NCBI GenBank assembly: GCA_964644025.1
Contig: CAZXVW010000023.1
Span: 1 to 34,606 of the forward strand
Direction of reading: 5' to 3'
Source of the DNA: CAZXVW01 sp964644025
GTDB lineage: Bacteria; Acidobacteriota; Terriglobia; Bryobacterales; Bryobacteraceae
Length of the DNA stretch: 34,606 bases
In this document: piece after piece, positions 18,061 through 26,988 of the stretch
How positions within the stretch are numbered: position 1 is the stretch's first letter
Layout: each line of letters opens with the position of its first letter
The notes under the pieces: model-generated
Seen by the model: the letters and a program-made list of their open reading frames with translations, nothing else
The model's database searches: none
Told to the model about the DNA's origin: nothing
Program-made: the position numbers and the translations under genes

Positions 18061-19602
18061 GTGACGCGAATCATCAGATTTTGTGCCATTGTCGAAGCGG
18101 CGGCCCTGTTGCTTCTGCTCTCGGCCGCTTCGTTGACGGCGAAAACCAGGCCCAACATCCTGTTTATCGCGGTGGATGATCTGAACGACTGGACCAACTG
18201 CCTGGGCGGTTGTCCCAGTCCCATACGAACACCCAACCTTGACCGGCTCGCCGCGAGCGGCGTGTTGTTCACTGCCGCCTATTGCGCTGCGCCGGCCTGT
18301 GGACCCAGCCGGGCGGCCGTGATGACAGGGCTCCGTCCTTCAACCACCGGCGTTTACTTCAACAAGATCCACTGGCGCAGTTCGCCACGAACCAGGAACG
18401 CAGTGACGATCCCCGAATACCTGCGACAGTATGGTTACGAGGTCTACGGGGGAGGTAAGATCTTCCACGCCTTGTCGTTCGGCGGCCCGGGAACGAAGAG
18501 TGATGGAGACAACGATCCGAAGTGCTGGGATTTCTATTTCCCTTCGATGCTGCGGGCCATGCCGGATCCAGCCTGGCCGAAAGGCTGGCCCGCCAATCAG
18601 CCGGAGCTGGACAGGCAGCGCGGATACGTGGGCAAAAGACCAATCAAGTTCATGGAGTGGATCCCGCTCGACGAAGACGACCACGTAATGGCCGATTACA
18701 AGGTGGTGGACTGGGCCATAAGCCAGTTGCGAAGGAAGCACGACAAACCCTTCTTCCAGGCCGTCGGCATCTTTCGTCCTCACATCCCGTGGTTTGTGCC
18801 GCGGAAGTACTACGACATGTATCCGCTGGATAAGATCAGGTTGCCCGAAGTGAAGGCGAACGACTTGGACGACGCGCGGAAACATTCCAAACAGTGGTGG
18901 CACCGGTGGGTCGTCCGGAATCACCAATGGAAGAAAGCAATCCAGGGCTATATGGCCAGTATCACTTTTGCCGATGTGCAAATCGGCCGTCTGATCGACG
19001 CCCTGGAAAAATCGCGTTACGCCAACAACACCATCGTGGTGCTGTGGAGTGATCATGGGTTTCACCTTGGGGAAAAGGAGAACTGGGAGAAGTTCACCCT
19101 CTGGGAAGAGGCCACCCGCGTCACCTTGATGGTGCGAGCGCCTGGCGTTACCCGGCCAGGCGGGCGGTGTGCCGACCCGGTGAGCCTTGTGGATATCTAT
19201 CCCACGCTGAACGAGCTATGCGGAGTGCCGGAAAAGGCCGGTCTCGACGGCGTCAGCCTGGTGCCGTTGCTGAGAGATCCCGAGGCGCCGTCTGAGCGTG
19301 CCGTTCTGACAACGTACGGCAAAGGTAATCACGCCGTGCGATCACGACGGTGGCGCTACATTCGGTACGAGGACGGTTTTGAGGAACTATACGATCATCA
19401 GAATGATCCAAACGAATGGACCAACCTTGCCGGCGATCCCAAATACGCCGAGGTGATCAGAGACCTGGCGCGCCGGCTGCCGAAAACGGAAGCAGACTAC
19501 CCGGGCGGAAAGCGCATCTATGGCTGCACGATTCTGTCGGCGCGACCCATAGATCCGGAAACGGCTGCCAAGGTGCGGAAGGGATTAATTGAACTGAAGT
19601 AG
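18061..19602 (+). CDS. Secreted iduronate-2-sulfatase-like sulfatase
   Basis: From GTG 18061, with an excellent AAGGAGGT at 18045-18052, this encodes 513 residues with a signal peptide (a run of leucines at 16-20, then SAASLTA). DD at 39-40 and the formylglycine motif C80-G-P-S-R mark a type I sulfatase. VDDLNDW, GVYFNKIHW, the FRPHIPWFVPRKYY block and SDHGFHLGEKENWEKFTLWE are typical of the iduronate-2-sulfatase-like subgroup (S1_7-type). It should remove sulfate from sugars in the periplasm. It is followed 29 nt later by a second sulfatase of a different subgroup and then by an arabinofuranosidase, all on one strand. The true sugar could differ from iduronate; bacterial members act on several glycans. 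Confidence 0.93.
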   Translation: MTRIIRFCAIVEAAALLLLLSAASLTAKTRPNILFIAVDDLNDWTNCLGGCPSPIRTPNLDRLAASGVLFTAAYCAAPACGPSRAAVMTGLRPSTTGVYFNKIHWRSSPRTRNAVTIPEYLRQYGYEVYGGGKIFHALSFGGPGTKSDGDNDPKCWDFYFPSMLRAMPDPAWPKGWPANQPELDRQRGYVGKRPIKFMEWIPLDEDDHVMADYKVVDWAISQLRRKHDKPFFQAVGIFRPHIPWFVPRKYYDMYPLDKIRLPEVKANDLDDARKHSKQWWHRWVVRNHQWKKAIQGYMASITFADVQIGRLIDALEKSRYANNTIVVLWSDHGFHLGEKENWEKFTLWEEATRVTLMVRAPGVTRPGGRCADPVSLVDIYPTLNELCGVPEKAGLDGVSLVPLLRDPEAPSERAVLTTYGKGNHAVRSRRWRYIRYEDGFEELYDHQNDPNEWTNLAGDPKYAEVIRDLARRLPKTEADYPGGKRIYGCTILSARPIDPETAAKVRKGLIELK

Positions 19603-19631
19603 TCACGCCTGGAGCGAGGAGAGCAAAAACC

Positions 19632-21152
19632 ATGAACCGCAGAGATCTCTTGAAAAGCGCATTGGCATCGCCGGTGCTGGTGGCGAAGCCGGGGGCCGCT
19701 GTCGGCCGGCGGCGTCAGCGCGGTGTCGCGCGGCGTCCGGACGGCGAGGAGATGCCGAACATTCTCTGGATCTGCACTGACCAGCAGCGTTTCGACACCA
19801 TCGAAGAATTGAACAACGCCTATATCCGGACGCCGAACTTGCGCCGGTTGGCGAGTGAGTCGACCGTTTTTACCCATGCGTTCGTACAAGCGCCAGTGTG
19901 CTCGCCCTCGCGGGCCAGCTTTCTGACGGGAAGATATCCCCGGACCACCGGGCTGTGCTCGAACGGCCAACGCATTCACGAAAACGAACGCCTGGTACCT
20001 CGCATTCTGGCCGATTACGGCTACTGCTGCGGTCTCGCCGGCAAGTTGCATCTTTCCCCGTGCGCCGCCGGACGGGTGGAGAATCGGATCGACGACGGCT
20101 ACACGCAGTTCTGGTGGAGTCACGACCTGGCCGATATCTGGGGCGACGCGAACCAGTGGCGGGCCTGGTTGCGGGCGAAAGGAATCAAGTGGCCGGAAGC
20201 TCCCCGCGGGGAACGAGCCTGGGGTGTGCCGATCGACCGGAAATATCACCAGTCGGCCTGGTGCTTCGACAAAGCCATCAGTTTCATCCGGCAACAGCGT
20301 AACTACGGCCCGTGGTTGATGTCGGTGAACTGTTTCCAACCACACCACCCGTTCTTTCCGGTCAAGGAATACTATCGCCGCTACGACCCCGAAAAACTGC
20401 CGCCGCCAGCCTACCAGGAGGGTGAGCTCGATAACAAGCCGGAGTACCAGCGAAGAGCCCACGAACGCGCCTATTCCGGGATCTCCTTCCGTCGGACCGA
20501 CGACCTCACGCATCGGAAAGTCAAAGCGGCCTACTACGCCATGATCGAGCAGGTGGACTTCGAAGTCGGCCGGACACTGGAGGCGCTGGAGGAGTCCGGG
20601 CAGGCCGAAAACACGATTGTGATTTTCACCAGCGACCACGGTGAGCTGCTGGGGGACCACGGGATGTTTCTCAAAGGGCCGTTCTTCTACGATTGTTCGA
20701 TGCGGGTGCCGCTGATGATCCGCTGGCCGAAGCGTTACAAAGCCGGGCAGAAAATCGATTCGCTGGTGGAGATGGTGGACCTGGCGCCGACGTTGCTCGA
20801 AGCGGCCGGCATCGCGGCGGAGCCTGGAATGCAGGGCCGTTCGCTCACCAATATTCTAGAAGGCCGGACAACAGCGCATCGGGATTCGGTCTATATGGAG
20901 AGCTATAACCCGGGCACCCGGGACGCAGGGCCGACGTTTGCCACTTCGATCCGGACGGAAACGCACAAACTGACGGTCTATCACAGCATCGAGACCGGTG
21001 AGTTGTACGACCTCAGGAAGGACCCCGGCGAACACAACAACCTTTGGTCCAGCCCGAATCACCGCGATGTCCGCGAGCAAATGCTGGTGAAACTGACACA
21101 CAGAATGTCGGAAACGGTTGACCCTCTGCCGCCTAAGAATGCACCATGGTGA
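19632..21152 (+). CDS. Sulfatase with Tat-like N-terminus
   Basis: This encodes 506 residues with GGAG sequences 10-15 nt before the ATG. The N-terminus MNRRDLLKSALASPVLVAKP resembles a twin-arginine signal, although the hydrophobic part is short and a basic stretch (GRRRQRGVARR) follows. The formylglycine motif is C90-S-P-S-R (APVCSPSRASFLTGR). The first metal-site stretch is ICTDQQR, and the second is SDHGELLGDHGMFLKG. It fits the choline-sulfatase/arylsulfatase-like subgroup rather than that of its neighbour. It should act in the periplasm after maturation. Its stop overlaps the start of the GH51-like gene by 7 nt, a sign of translational coupling and shared function. Confidence 0.92.
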   Translation: MNRRDLLKSALASPVLVAKPGAAVGRRRQRGVARRPDGEEMPNILWICTDQQRFDTIEELNNAYIRTPNLRRLASESTVFTHAFVQAPVCSPSRASFLTGRYPRTTGLCSNGQRIHENERLVPRILADYGYCCGLAGKLHLSPCAAGRVENRIDDGYTQFWWSHDLADIWGDANQWRAWLRAKGIKWPEAPRGERAWGVPIDRKYHQSAWCFDKAISFIRQQRNYGPWLMSVNCFQPHHPFFPVKEYYRRYDPEKLPPPAYQEGELDNKPEYQRRAHERAYSGISFRRTDDLTHRKVKAAYYAMIEQVDFEVGRTLEALEESGQAENTIVIFTSDHGELLGDHGMFLKGPFFYDCSMRVPLMIRWPKRYKAGQKIDSLVEMVDLAPTLLEAAGIAAEPGMQGRSLTNILEGRTTAHRDSVYMESYNPGTRDAGPTFATSIRTETHKLTVYHSIETGELYDLRKDPGEHNNLWSSPNHRDVREQMLVKLTHRMSETVDPLPPKNAPW

Positions 21153-23275
21153 TGCTCATGCGAAAACTCTTCGACCTCGTCCAGCGCTGGACCGGCGCCG
21201 GGATCCCCCGCGCAGTCCGTCCGTGCCGCGCAGCAGTTGCTTTGCTGCTTATCGGTTGCGCCTCCCCGCCCGCCGCACCGGTCATGGCCGCCGTGCGGAT
21301 TGAACTGGACGCATCGCAGCGGAAACCGCCCATTTCGCGGAACCTCTTTGGCAAGTTCACCGAGCACTTGGGCCGGAACGTCTACCTTGGCGCCTGGGCG
21401 CAGATCGTCCCGAACCCCGAGTTTGCTCCGGCCAGACGGTGGCCCAATCGGGAAAGACTGGAACGGGAGTTGAAAAGAGCCGCTGACATTTATGGGCAGG
21501 CCGATCTGCTCAAGGACTCGCGGCGAGGGTTTGCCGCTTATTGGAGCTCACGCGGTGAAGTTCATGGCCGTTGGATAGAGAGGCCAGACGGAGACTCGCA
21601 AGAACTACTGGCGGGCGCCGGAGGCGGCGCGATCGAGATCGGCATCTTTCCCCCGCTGCACCGGACGGCGAGCTACGAATTGACCGTGAAGGCCCGGGCG
21701 GGCAGTCAGTCGGCAATCCGTGTCCGTATCCTCACCACGAACCAGCGACCGCTCGGCGAAGTGGAAGTCCCGCTTCAGAAGGAGTGGTCCGAGCGGCAGT
21801 ACCGGCTTGCCATTGACGCAAGCGGACACCAACGGGGTGAGCCTTACCTGTTGCGCCTCGTGCTGGAGGCGGGCCAGAAGGTGGAGCTGGACCGGCTTCT
21901 CCTGTTTCCGTCGGATCATATCGAAGGCTGGGACCCGGAAGTCGTGGCCTATCTCAAAGCCGCGCGGTTGCCGATGCTCCGGTTCCCCGGCGGCAACTTC
22001 GCGAGCGGATATCACTGGGAAGACGGTATCGGTGCCCTGGACAAGCGCCCCGTCGTTCCCAACCCGGCCTGGCCGATCATGGAATGGAACCACGTAGGAA
22101 ACGACGAATGGTTGCGGCTTTGTGAGCTTGTCGGGGCGACGCCTTTGATCTGCGTCAACGCCGGGAATGGAACGGCCGACGAGGCGCGGCGATGGGTGGA
22201 GTACTGCAACGGCCCGGCCGATACGCCCATGGGCAAGCTGCGGGCGGAAAACGGTCATCCCGCCCCGTACAACGTGCGGTACTGGGAAGTCGGCAACGAG
22301 TTGTACGGTCCGTGGCAGATCGGTTTCACCGACGGCCGGGGATATGCGAAGCGGTACGCGTCCTTTGCTAAGGCCATGCGCCAGGCGGACCCAGACATCC
22401 TCCTGATCGCCAACGGTATGCACGGCCCCCTGAGCGGGAGGCGGGACCAGGGAGAAACTCCTGAGTGGAATCGCTTTCTGGTGCAGGAAAACGGGGACGC
22501 CGTTCGTTCCGTCTCGATTCATTCTCTTCCCGGCCGGCCTATCAGCGAGGATGCGGACCCGGTGGAAGTGTGGAAAGAATATGTCGCCATCGCTGACGGC
22601 TATGGCGACTATCTGAGATCGTCGGCGGGAAACGTCATGGCTGCCGCCGGTTTGAAGCCGCGGGTGGCGGTGACCGAAATGCAGATTTTCACTGCTTCGC
22701 CGAGGCTGCCGACGAACAAGACGATTGCTGAGGCCCTCTGGCTGGCCAGCATCTTGAATACGTGCATTCGAAACGGCGATTTCGTCGAATTGCTCACGCA
22801 TTCGGCCCTGCTGAACCACGGAGGAGGGCTCCGCAAGGATCGGGGCCTCGTGTTCACCGACCCTGTCTGGTGGACCACGGACTTTTATGCGTCACAGCCC
22901 GGAGTGATTCCCACGCTGGCGCGCATCACATCGCCCGGTTTTTCCTCGCCGGGAAACTACATGTTCGCGCGGGAGAATGTTCCATACGTTGATGCGGTCG
23001 GGCTTCTCAACACCGGGCTGGACGAGTGGAACATCTTTGTCGTGAACCGCGATCCGGAGAACGGTTACGAGGCGACCCTGGAACTGAGGTCCTTCGAGGC
23101 CGCCGGGACCGTTGAGGTGCAGACTCTGACCGCCCCGGATCTGCTGACGAGAAACGACTGGGAGCGGCCCGACGCCATCGGTCCCGTGCGGGACGCGATT
23201 GCGATCAGCAGCAGCGTGCTCAAAGTGAATCTCCCCCCGTTGTCGCTGACCCGGTACACGGTCAGGAAACCTTAG
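21146..23275 (+). CDS. GH51-like alpha-L-arabinofuranosidase, predicted lipoprotein
   Basis: This encodes up to 709 residues. Starts at 21146, 21152 and 21158 are all possible, and the first overlaps the sulfatase stop. A lipobox LLIGC with the cysteine at residue 38 predicts a lipoprotein. The mature chain opens with ISRNLFGKFTEHLGRNVYLG, the start of the GH51 fold. A carbohydrate-binding-like beta insert spans about 130-255. The catalytic barrel follows, with RFPGGNFASGYHWEDGIG, the acid/base glutamate in YWEVGNELYG (about 385) and the nucleophile glutamate in VAVTEMQIF (about 511). A C-terminal beta domain ends at LPPLSLTRYTVRKP. The enzyme releases terminal L-arabinose from arabinan or arabinogalactan-like chains. 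Linkage to two sulfatases suggests a sulfated arabinose-containing substrate. Confidence 0.88.
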   Translation: MVMLMRKLFDLVQRWTGAGIPRAVRPCRAAVALLLIGCASPPAAPVMAAVRIELDASQRKPPISRNLFGKFTEHLGRNVYLGAWAQIVPNPEFAPARRWPNRERLERELKRAADIYGQADLLKDSRRGFAAYWSSRGEVHGRWIERPDGDSQELLAGAGGGAIEIGIFPPLHRTASYELTVKARAGSQSAIRVRILTTNQRPLGEVEVPLQKEWSERQYRLAIDASGHQRGEPYLLRLVLEAGQKVELDRLLLFPSDHIEGWDPEVVAYLKAARLPMLRFPGGNFASGYHWEDGIGALDKRPVVPNPAWPIMEWNHVGNDEWLRLCELVGATPLICVNAGNGTADEARRWVEYCNGPADTPMGKLRAENGHPAPYNVRYWEVGNELYGPWQIGFTDGRGYAKRYASFAKAMRQADPDILLIANGMHGPLSGRRDQGETPEWNRFLVQENGDAVRSVSIHSLPGRPISEDADPVEVWKEYVAIADGYGDYLRSSAGNVMAAAGLKPRVAVTEMQIFTASPRLPTNKTIAEALWLASILNTCIRNGDFVELLTHSALLNHGGGLRKDRGLVFTDPVWWTTDFYASQPGVIPTLARITSPGFSSPGNYMFARENVPYVDAVGLLNTGLDEWNIFVVNRDPENGYEATLELRSFEAAGTVEVQTLTAPDLLTRNDWERPDAIGPVRDAIAISSSVLKVNLPPLSLTRYTVRKP

Positions 23276-23321
23276 CCGCGGACTTCGGTTTGCGCTGCGC
23301 GGGAACGGAGGCAGCCCGGAC

Positions 23322-23327
23322 TACAAT
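23322..23327 (+). promoter_or_regulatory. TACAAT -10-like box before the GH5-like gene
   Basis: TACAAT lies 31 nt before the ATG at 23359, in the 83-nt gap after the GH51-like gene. No -35 hexamer is recognisable at 16-18 nt upstream. It suggests the last gene of the cluster can be transcribed on its own. Confidence 0.35.
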
Positions 23328-23358
23328 GGTTTACCCGGAGAAAACGAGAGAGGCAAGA

Positions 23359-24504
23359 ATGAAAACACTGATTATCGGCGTTTGCCTTATCTTCAACATC
23401 AACATCGGACTGATGGCGCAAACGGGCCGCTGGTCTGAATCGAAAGCACGGGAGTGGTACGCACAGCAGTCATGGCTGGTCGGCAGCAATTACATTCCGG
23501 CCAGCGCCATTAACCAGCTCGAGATGTGGCAGGCTGACAGTTTCGACCCGGACAGGATCGACACGGAACTCGGCTGGGCCGAAAGCCTCGGGATGAACAC
23601 GGCGCGGGTCTTCTTGCATGACCTGTTGTGGGAGCAGGACCCGGACGGCTTCGCAAGCCGGATCGACGCGTTTCTGCGGATCGCGGAGAAGCATGGCATC
23701 CGGCCCATGTTCGTGTTGTTTGACTCGGTCTGGGACCCGCATCCCCGCCTCGGCAAGCAGCGGGCGCCGAAGCCGGGCGTTCACAACTCCGGATGGGTGC
23801 AGAGCCCGGGCGCCGGCGCCTTGCAGGACCCGGCGCAGTACGCGCGGCTGGAAGCGTACGTGAGAGGAGTGGTCGGCCGGTTCGCCGGTGACGAGCGGGT
23901 CCTGGCCTGGGACATCTGGAACGAGCCCGATAACATGAACCGTTCCAGCTACGGAGATCAGGAACCGCCTGACAAGGTGGCACTGGTGCAGTCGCTGCTG
24001 CCGAAAGCCTTCGAGTGGGCCCGCGCGGCCGGACCGGTCCAGCCGCTGACCAGTGGTGTGTGGCACGGTGACTGGTCCACGCACGAGACACTCCCCGCCG
24101 TCGCTAAGATTCAGGTGGAGATGTCCGACCTGATCTCTTTCCACGACTATTCGGGCCCGGACACATTCGCGAAGCACGTTCGATGGCTTCAGCGCTACCG
24201 GCGTCCCCTGCTGTGCACTGAATACATGGCGCGCGGCAATGGCAGCACGTTCCAGGGGACGATGCCGATCGCGAAGAAAAACAAGATCGCGGTGTACAAC
24301 TGGGGTCTGGTGGCCGGGAAGACGCAGACGTACCTGCCCTGGGACTCGTGGAAAAGACCTTACGTCGACCGCGAGCCGTCCGTCTGGTTCCACGAGATAT
24401 TCCACCGCGATGGCCGTCCGTACAGGGCGGAAGAGGTGGAATTCATTCGCAAGATGACCGGCGCCGCCGAGCACGGCAAACCAGAAACCTACCGGGCACG
24501 CTAA
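23359..24504 (+). CDS. Secreted GH5-like glycoside hydrolase
   Basis: From ATG 23359 (GAGAGAGG just upstream) this encodes 381 residues with a signal peptide (MKTLIIGVCLIFNINIGLMA). An upstream frame start at 23290 is rejected because it would bury the signal. It has the (beta/alpha)8 pattern of clan GH-A: GMNTARVFLHDLLW, then GIRPMFVLFDSVWDP, the acid/base glutamate in WDIWNEPDN (about 189) and the nucleophile glutamate in LLCTEYMAR (about 288). Such proteins are often named cellulase or beta-xylanase family, but the linkage cleaved is unknown. It is the last visible gene of the sulfatase/arabinofuranosidase cluster; a scaffold gap begins 46 nt later. Confidence 0.87.
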   Translation: MKTLIIGVCLIFNINIGLMAQTGRWSESKAREWYAQQSWLVGSNYIPASAINQLEMWQADSFDPDRIDTELGWAESLGMNTARVFLHDLLWEQDPDGFASRIDAFLRIAEKHGIRPMFVLFDSVWDPHPRLGKQRAPKPGVHNSGWVQSPGAGALQDPAQYARLEAYVRGVVGRFAGDERVLAWDIWNEPDNMNRSSYGDQEPPDKVALVQSLLPKAFEWARAAGPVQPLTSGVWHGDWSTHETLPAVAKIQVEMSDLISFHDYSGPDTFAKHVRWLQRYRRPLLCTEYMARGNGSTFQGTMPIAKKNKIAVYNWGLVAGKTQTYLPWDSWKRPYVDREPSVWFHEIFHRDGRPYRAEEVEFIRKMTGAAEHGKPETYRAR

Positions 24505-24550
24505 GCTTCACAAAACGCGCGGGGCTGAGCGGTGACGCGAAACTTCAGTT

Positions 24551-24650
24551 NNNNNNNNNNNNNNNNNNNNNNNNNNNNNNNNNNNNNNNNNNNNNNNNNN
24601 NNNNNNNNNNNNNNNNNNNNNNNNNNNNNNNNNNNNNNNNNNNNNNNNNN
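24551..24650. other. Assembly gap of 100 N
   Basis: Exactly 100 undetermined bases, a scaffolding placeholder of unknown true length. Genes belonging to the glycan cluster could be missing here. The flanks (24505-24550 and 24651-24950) show no gene or RNA I recognise; any open frame through the gap is meaningless. Confidence 0.98.
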
Positions 24651-24950
24651 CACGATTTCCTGGAGAGCGGGATCGTGCCGCCAGCCGAAACCCATCTTAG
24701 TTGTATTATTCCGACCTCGAAACATCCAGGTGCAAAACCAGCCGGGGAATCGACTCTTGCCTTCTGCTTCTGCTGAGACCGGATACGTCCGGCTGCCGCC
24801 GGCGGGTCGCCACGCCGCGCTCCGGGAACTGCCCGGGGAGTAACCGTGAGAAGCTGGTAATTGCGGCCACGGGCGCAAGTCCGGCCCCGCGCGGCGACCT
24901 CGGCCCGCCGCCGGGCAGAGCCACGGCCGAAATCCGGGAGCCTCATCAGT

Positions 24951-25991
24951 ATGGAAACGGGCCACGAGCGCGCCATTCGCAACCGCCTCGGGCAGTGGTA
25001 CGAGCGCGCCAGCCGGCCTCTGCCGTGGCGCCGGACGCGTGATCCCTATCGCATCTGGGTCTCGGAAATCATGCTCCAGCAGACGCGCGTCGCCGTGGTC
25101 ATTCCCTACTACGAGCGTTTCCTGGAACGCTTCCCCTCGGTGGCGGCGCTGGCCGAAGCCGGCGAAGCCGAACTGCTCGCTGCCTGGAGCGGCCTGGGCT
25201 ATTACGCCCGGGCCCGCAACCTGCGCGCCGCGGCCCGCCAGATCGTCGAGCGCGGCGCGTTTCCCGATGACTACGGCTTGCTCCGCCGGCTGCCCGGGGT
25301 CGGCGATTATACTGCCGCGGCGATCGCCAGTATCGCTTTCGACCAACCCTGCGTGGTTGTCGACGGCAATGTCCTGCGGGTGTTGAGTCGGCTTACCAAC
25401 GACGCCGGCGAGATCCGCACCACCGCCACCCGCCGCCGCCTTGAGGAGGTTGCCCGGCGGCTGCTCGACCGGCGCCGGCCCGGCCGTTTCAACCAGGCTT
25501 TGATGGAACTCGGCGCCACCGTCTGCCTGCCGCGACAGCCAGTGTGTTCCGAATGCCCCATCGCCCGCTACTGCCAGGCTCGCCGCCGGGGAACCCAGCA
25601 GCAGCGTCCGGTGAAATCGCCGCCGCCGGCCATCGTCGCACAGCAAAAAACACTTCTGGTGATCGAGCGCCGCGGCCGGCTCCTGCTCTGGCAACGGCCC
25701 CCCGCTTCCTCCAGGCTCGCCGGTTTCTGGGAACTGCCGGAGGCGGAACAGATCGCCGGAGCCCGCCTGCGCGCGAGCCTCGGCGGCTTCCGTCACTCGA
25801 TTACCAACCACCGGTACCAGGTCACCGTCGCTCTCGCCGGCCTCCGGCGGACGCCGGATGGTTTCCAGTGGGTTGAGATTGCGCGCTTACCCGCCCTTCC
25901 CCTCAGCACGATGGCCGCCAAGGCCCTGGCCCTTTGGCGCCGTTCGTCCGGCCGGAGCACGGAAGCCACCGAAGCCGCGGATTCCGCCTGA
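24951..25991 (+). CDS. mutY: Adenine DNA glycosylase MutY
   Basis: This encodes 346 residues from ATG 24951; an in-frame extension to 24861 is arginine-rich and non-conserved, so it is rejected. The protein removes adenine mispaired with 8-oxoguanine. Visible features are the catalytic glutamate E39 in VSEIMLQQTRV, the helix-hairpin-helix LPGVGDYTA at 114-122, the catalytic aspartate D138 in VVDGNVLRV, and the 4Fe-4S ligands C192-x6-C199-x2-C202-x5-C208. A NUDIX-like 8-oxoG-recognition domain follows from about 230 (LLVIERRGRLLLWQRP). Length and order match typical MutY. It appears to be a single-gene unit. It starts 300 nt after the scaffold gap. Confidence 0.95.
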   Translation: METGHERAIRNRLGQWYERASRPLPWRRTRDPYRIWVSEIMLQQTRVAVVIPYYERFLERFPSVAALAEAGEAELLAAWSGLGYYARARNLRAAARQIVERGAFPDDYGLLRRLPGVGDYTAAAIASIAFDQPCVVVDGNVLRVLSRLTNDAGEIRTTATRRRLEEVARRLLDRRRPGRFNQALMELGATVCLPRQPVCSECPIARYCQARRRGTQQQRPVKSPPPAIVAQQKTLLVIERRGRLLLWQRPPASSRLAGFWELPEAEQIAGARLRASLGGFRHSITNHRYQVTVALAGLRRTPDGFQWVEIARLPALPLSTMAAKALALWRRSSGRSTEATEAADSA

Positions 25992-26093
25992 GCGGCCCGC
26001 CGGCTCGCCCCGGCGGAATTCAAAGATCCGGCGCTTCACCGGCCGGGAAACGCAGTAAAATATTGGGTGGAGTCCGAAGCCGGACTCGCCTCG

Positions 26094-26891
26094 ATGCGCG
26101 CAGCTTTCTGCCTGCTGGCTGTGTTGTCCTGCGCGTCGCACGGATGGGCCGCGGACACCGGGAGCAATCAGGCGCCGTCCTATTCCGCCGCCAGCATCGT
26201 CAATGCAGCTTCCAATCTCTGCGTTGGACTGGCGCCCAATACCATCGCCACCATTTACGGGGAAGGTCTCGCCTACGTCACCAGGGCGGTTACCCCCGGC
26301 GACGTGAGCGGCGGCGTCATGCCCACCGTGCTCGGCGGCACCGGCGTTCAGATCCTGATCGAGAACATCCCGGCCCACGTCTTCTATGTCTCGCCCACCC
26401 AGATTAACCTGCTGATTCCCAGCACCCTGACGCCGGGGCGGCGGCGGCTCCAGGTGCTGCGCAACGGCTTCGCCGGCCCCGCGGTCGAAATCACCCTGAA
26501 ACGCGCGGCTCCAGCCCTGTTCCAGCTCGATGAAACTACCGCGGTTGCCACCACCGCTGGCGGCTCGGTGGTCACTTGGGATTCGCCGGCCCATCCCGGC
26601 GGCATCGTCGTGCTCTACGCCACCGGCCTGGGAGAAACCGAACCGCCGCTGGCGCCCGGCCAGATCGCCCCGGCGGCGGCACTCATCCGGCGGCTGAGTG
26701 AGCTGCGCGTCCTCCTGAACGGGATTGCCGTGGACCCCGGCGCGATCGCTTATGCGGGCGTGACGCCCGGTTTCGCCGGCCTCTATCAGATCAATCTCTG
26801 GCTGCCCGCGCGCCTGGACCCGGATCCGGAAATCCAGGTGGCAATCGGCGGGGAAATCAGCCCGCCCGGCATCCGGCTCCCTGTCCGTTGA
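26094..26891 (+). CDS. Free-standing TIGR03437 'Solibacter' domain protein, secreted
   Basis: This encodes 265 residues from ATG 26094, which begins a signal peptide (MRAAFCLLAVLSCASHGWA). A GTG at 26067 would add nine residues and is less likely. The whole mature chain matches the TIGR03437 family, usually found as a C-terminal module of large acidobacterial surface proteins. The first half reads LAPNTIATIYGEGLA, then HVFYVSPTQINLLIPSTL. The second reads IVVLYATGLGETEPPL, then YAGVTPGFAGLYQINLWLPA, two related Ig-like beta units. No enzyme motif is present. Here it stands alone without the usual N-terminal cargo. The role is unknown, possibly surface attachment or binding. Confidence 0.85.
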   Translation: MRAAFCLLAVLSCASHGWAADTGSNQAPSYSAASIVNAASNLCVGLAPNTIATIYGEGLAYVTRAVTPGDVSGGVMPTVLGGTGVQILIENIPAHVFYVSPTQINLLIPSTLTPGRRRLQVLRNGFAGPAVEITLKRAAPALFQLDETTAVATTAGGSVVTWDSPAHPGGIVVLYATGLGETEPPLAPGQIAPAAALIRRLSELRVLLNGIAVDPGAIAYAGVTPGFAGLYQINLWLPARLDPDPEIQVAIGGEISPPGIRLPVR

Positions 26892-26965
26892 TTGCGGCCT
26901 CGCCCGCCGCGCCGCGGAAACGCCGCAACCCGAATCCCGCCGGCCGCGTTTATTCACTTGTAGGC

Positions 26966-26971
26966 TACAAT
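26966..26971 (+). promoter_or_regulatory. TACAAT -10-like box close to a start codon
   Basis: TACAAT lies 17 nt before the ATG at 26989, with AGGAGGG between. Transcription would start around 26978, giving a leader of about 11 nt that begins on the ribosome site. No -35 hexamer is evident. Confidence 0.4.
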
Positions 26972-26988
26972 GAGCCAAGGAGGGATCA

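Noticed and set aside
24501..25811. Open frames running through the N gap
   Set aside because: Translation across undetermined bases has no meaning, and the minus frame is antisense to mutY.
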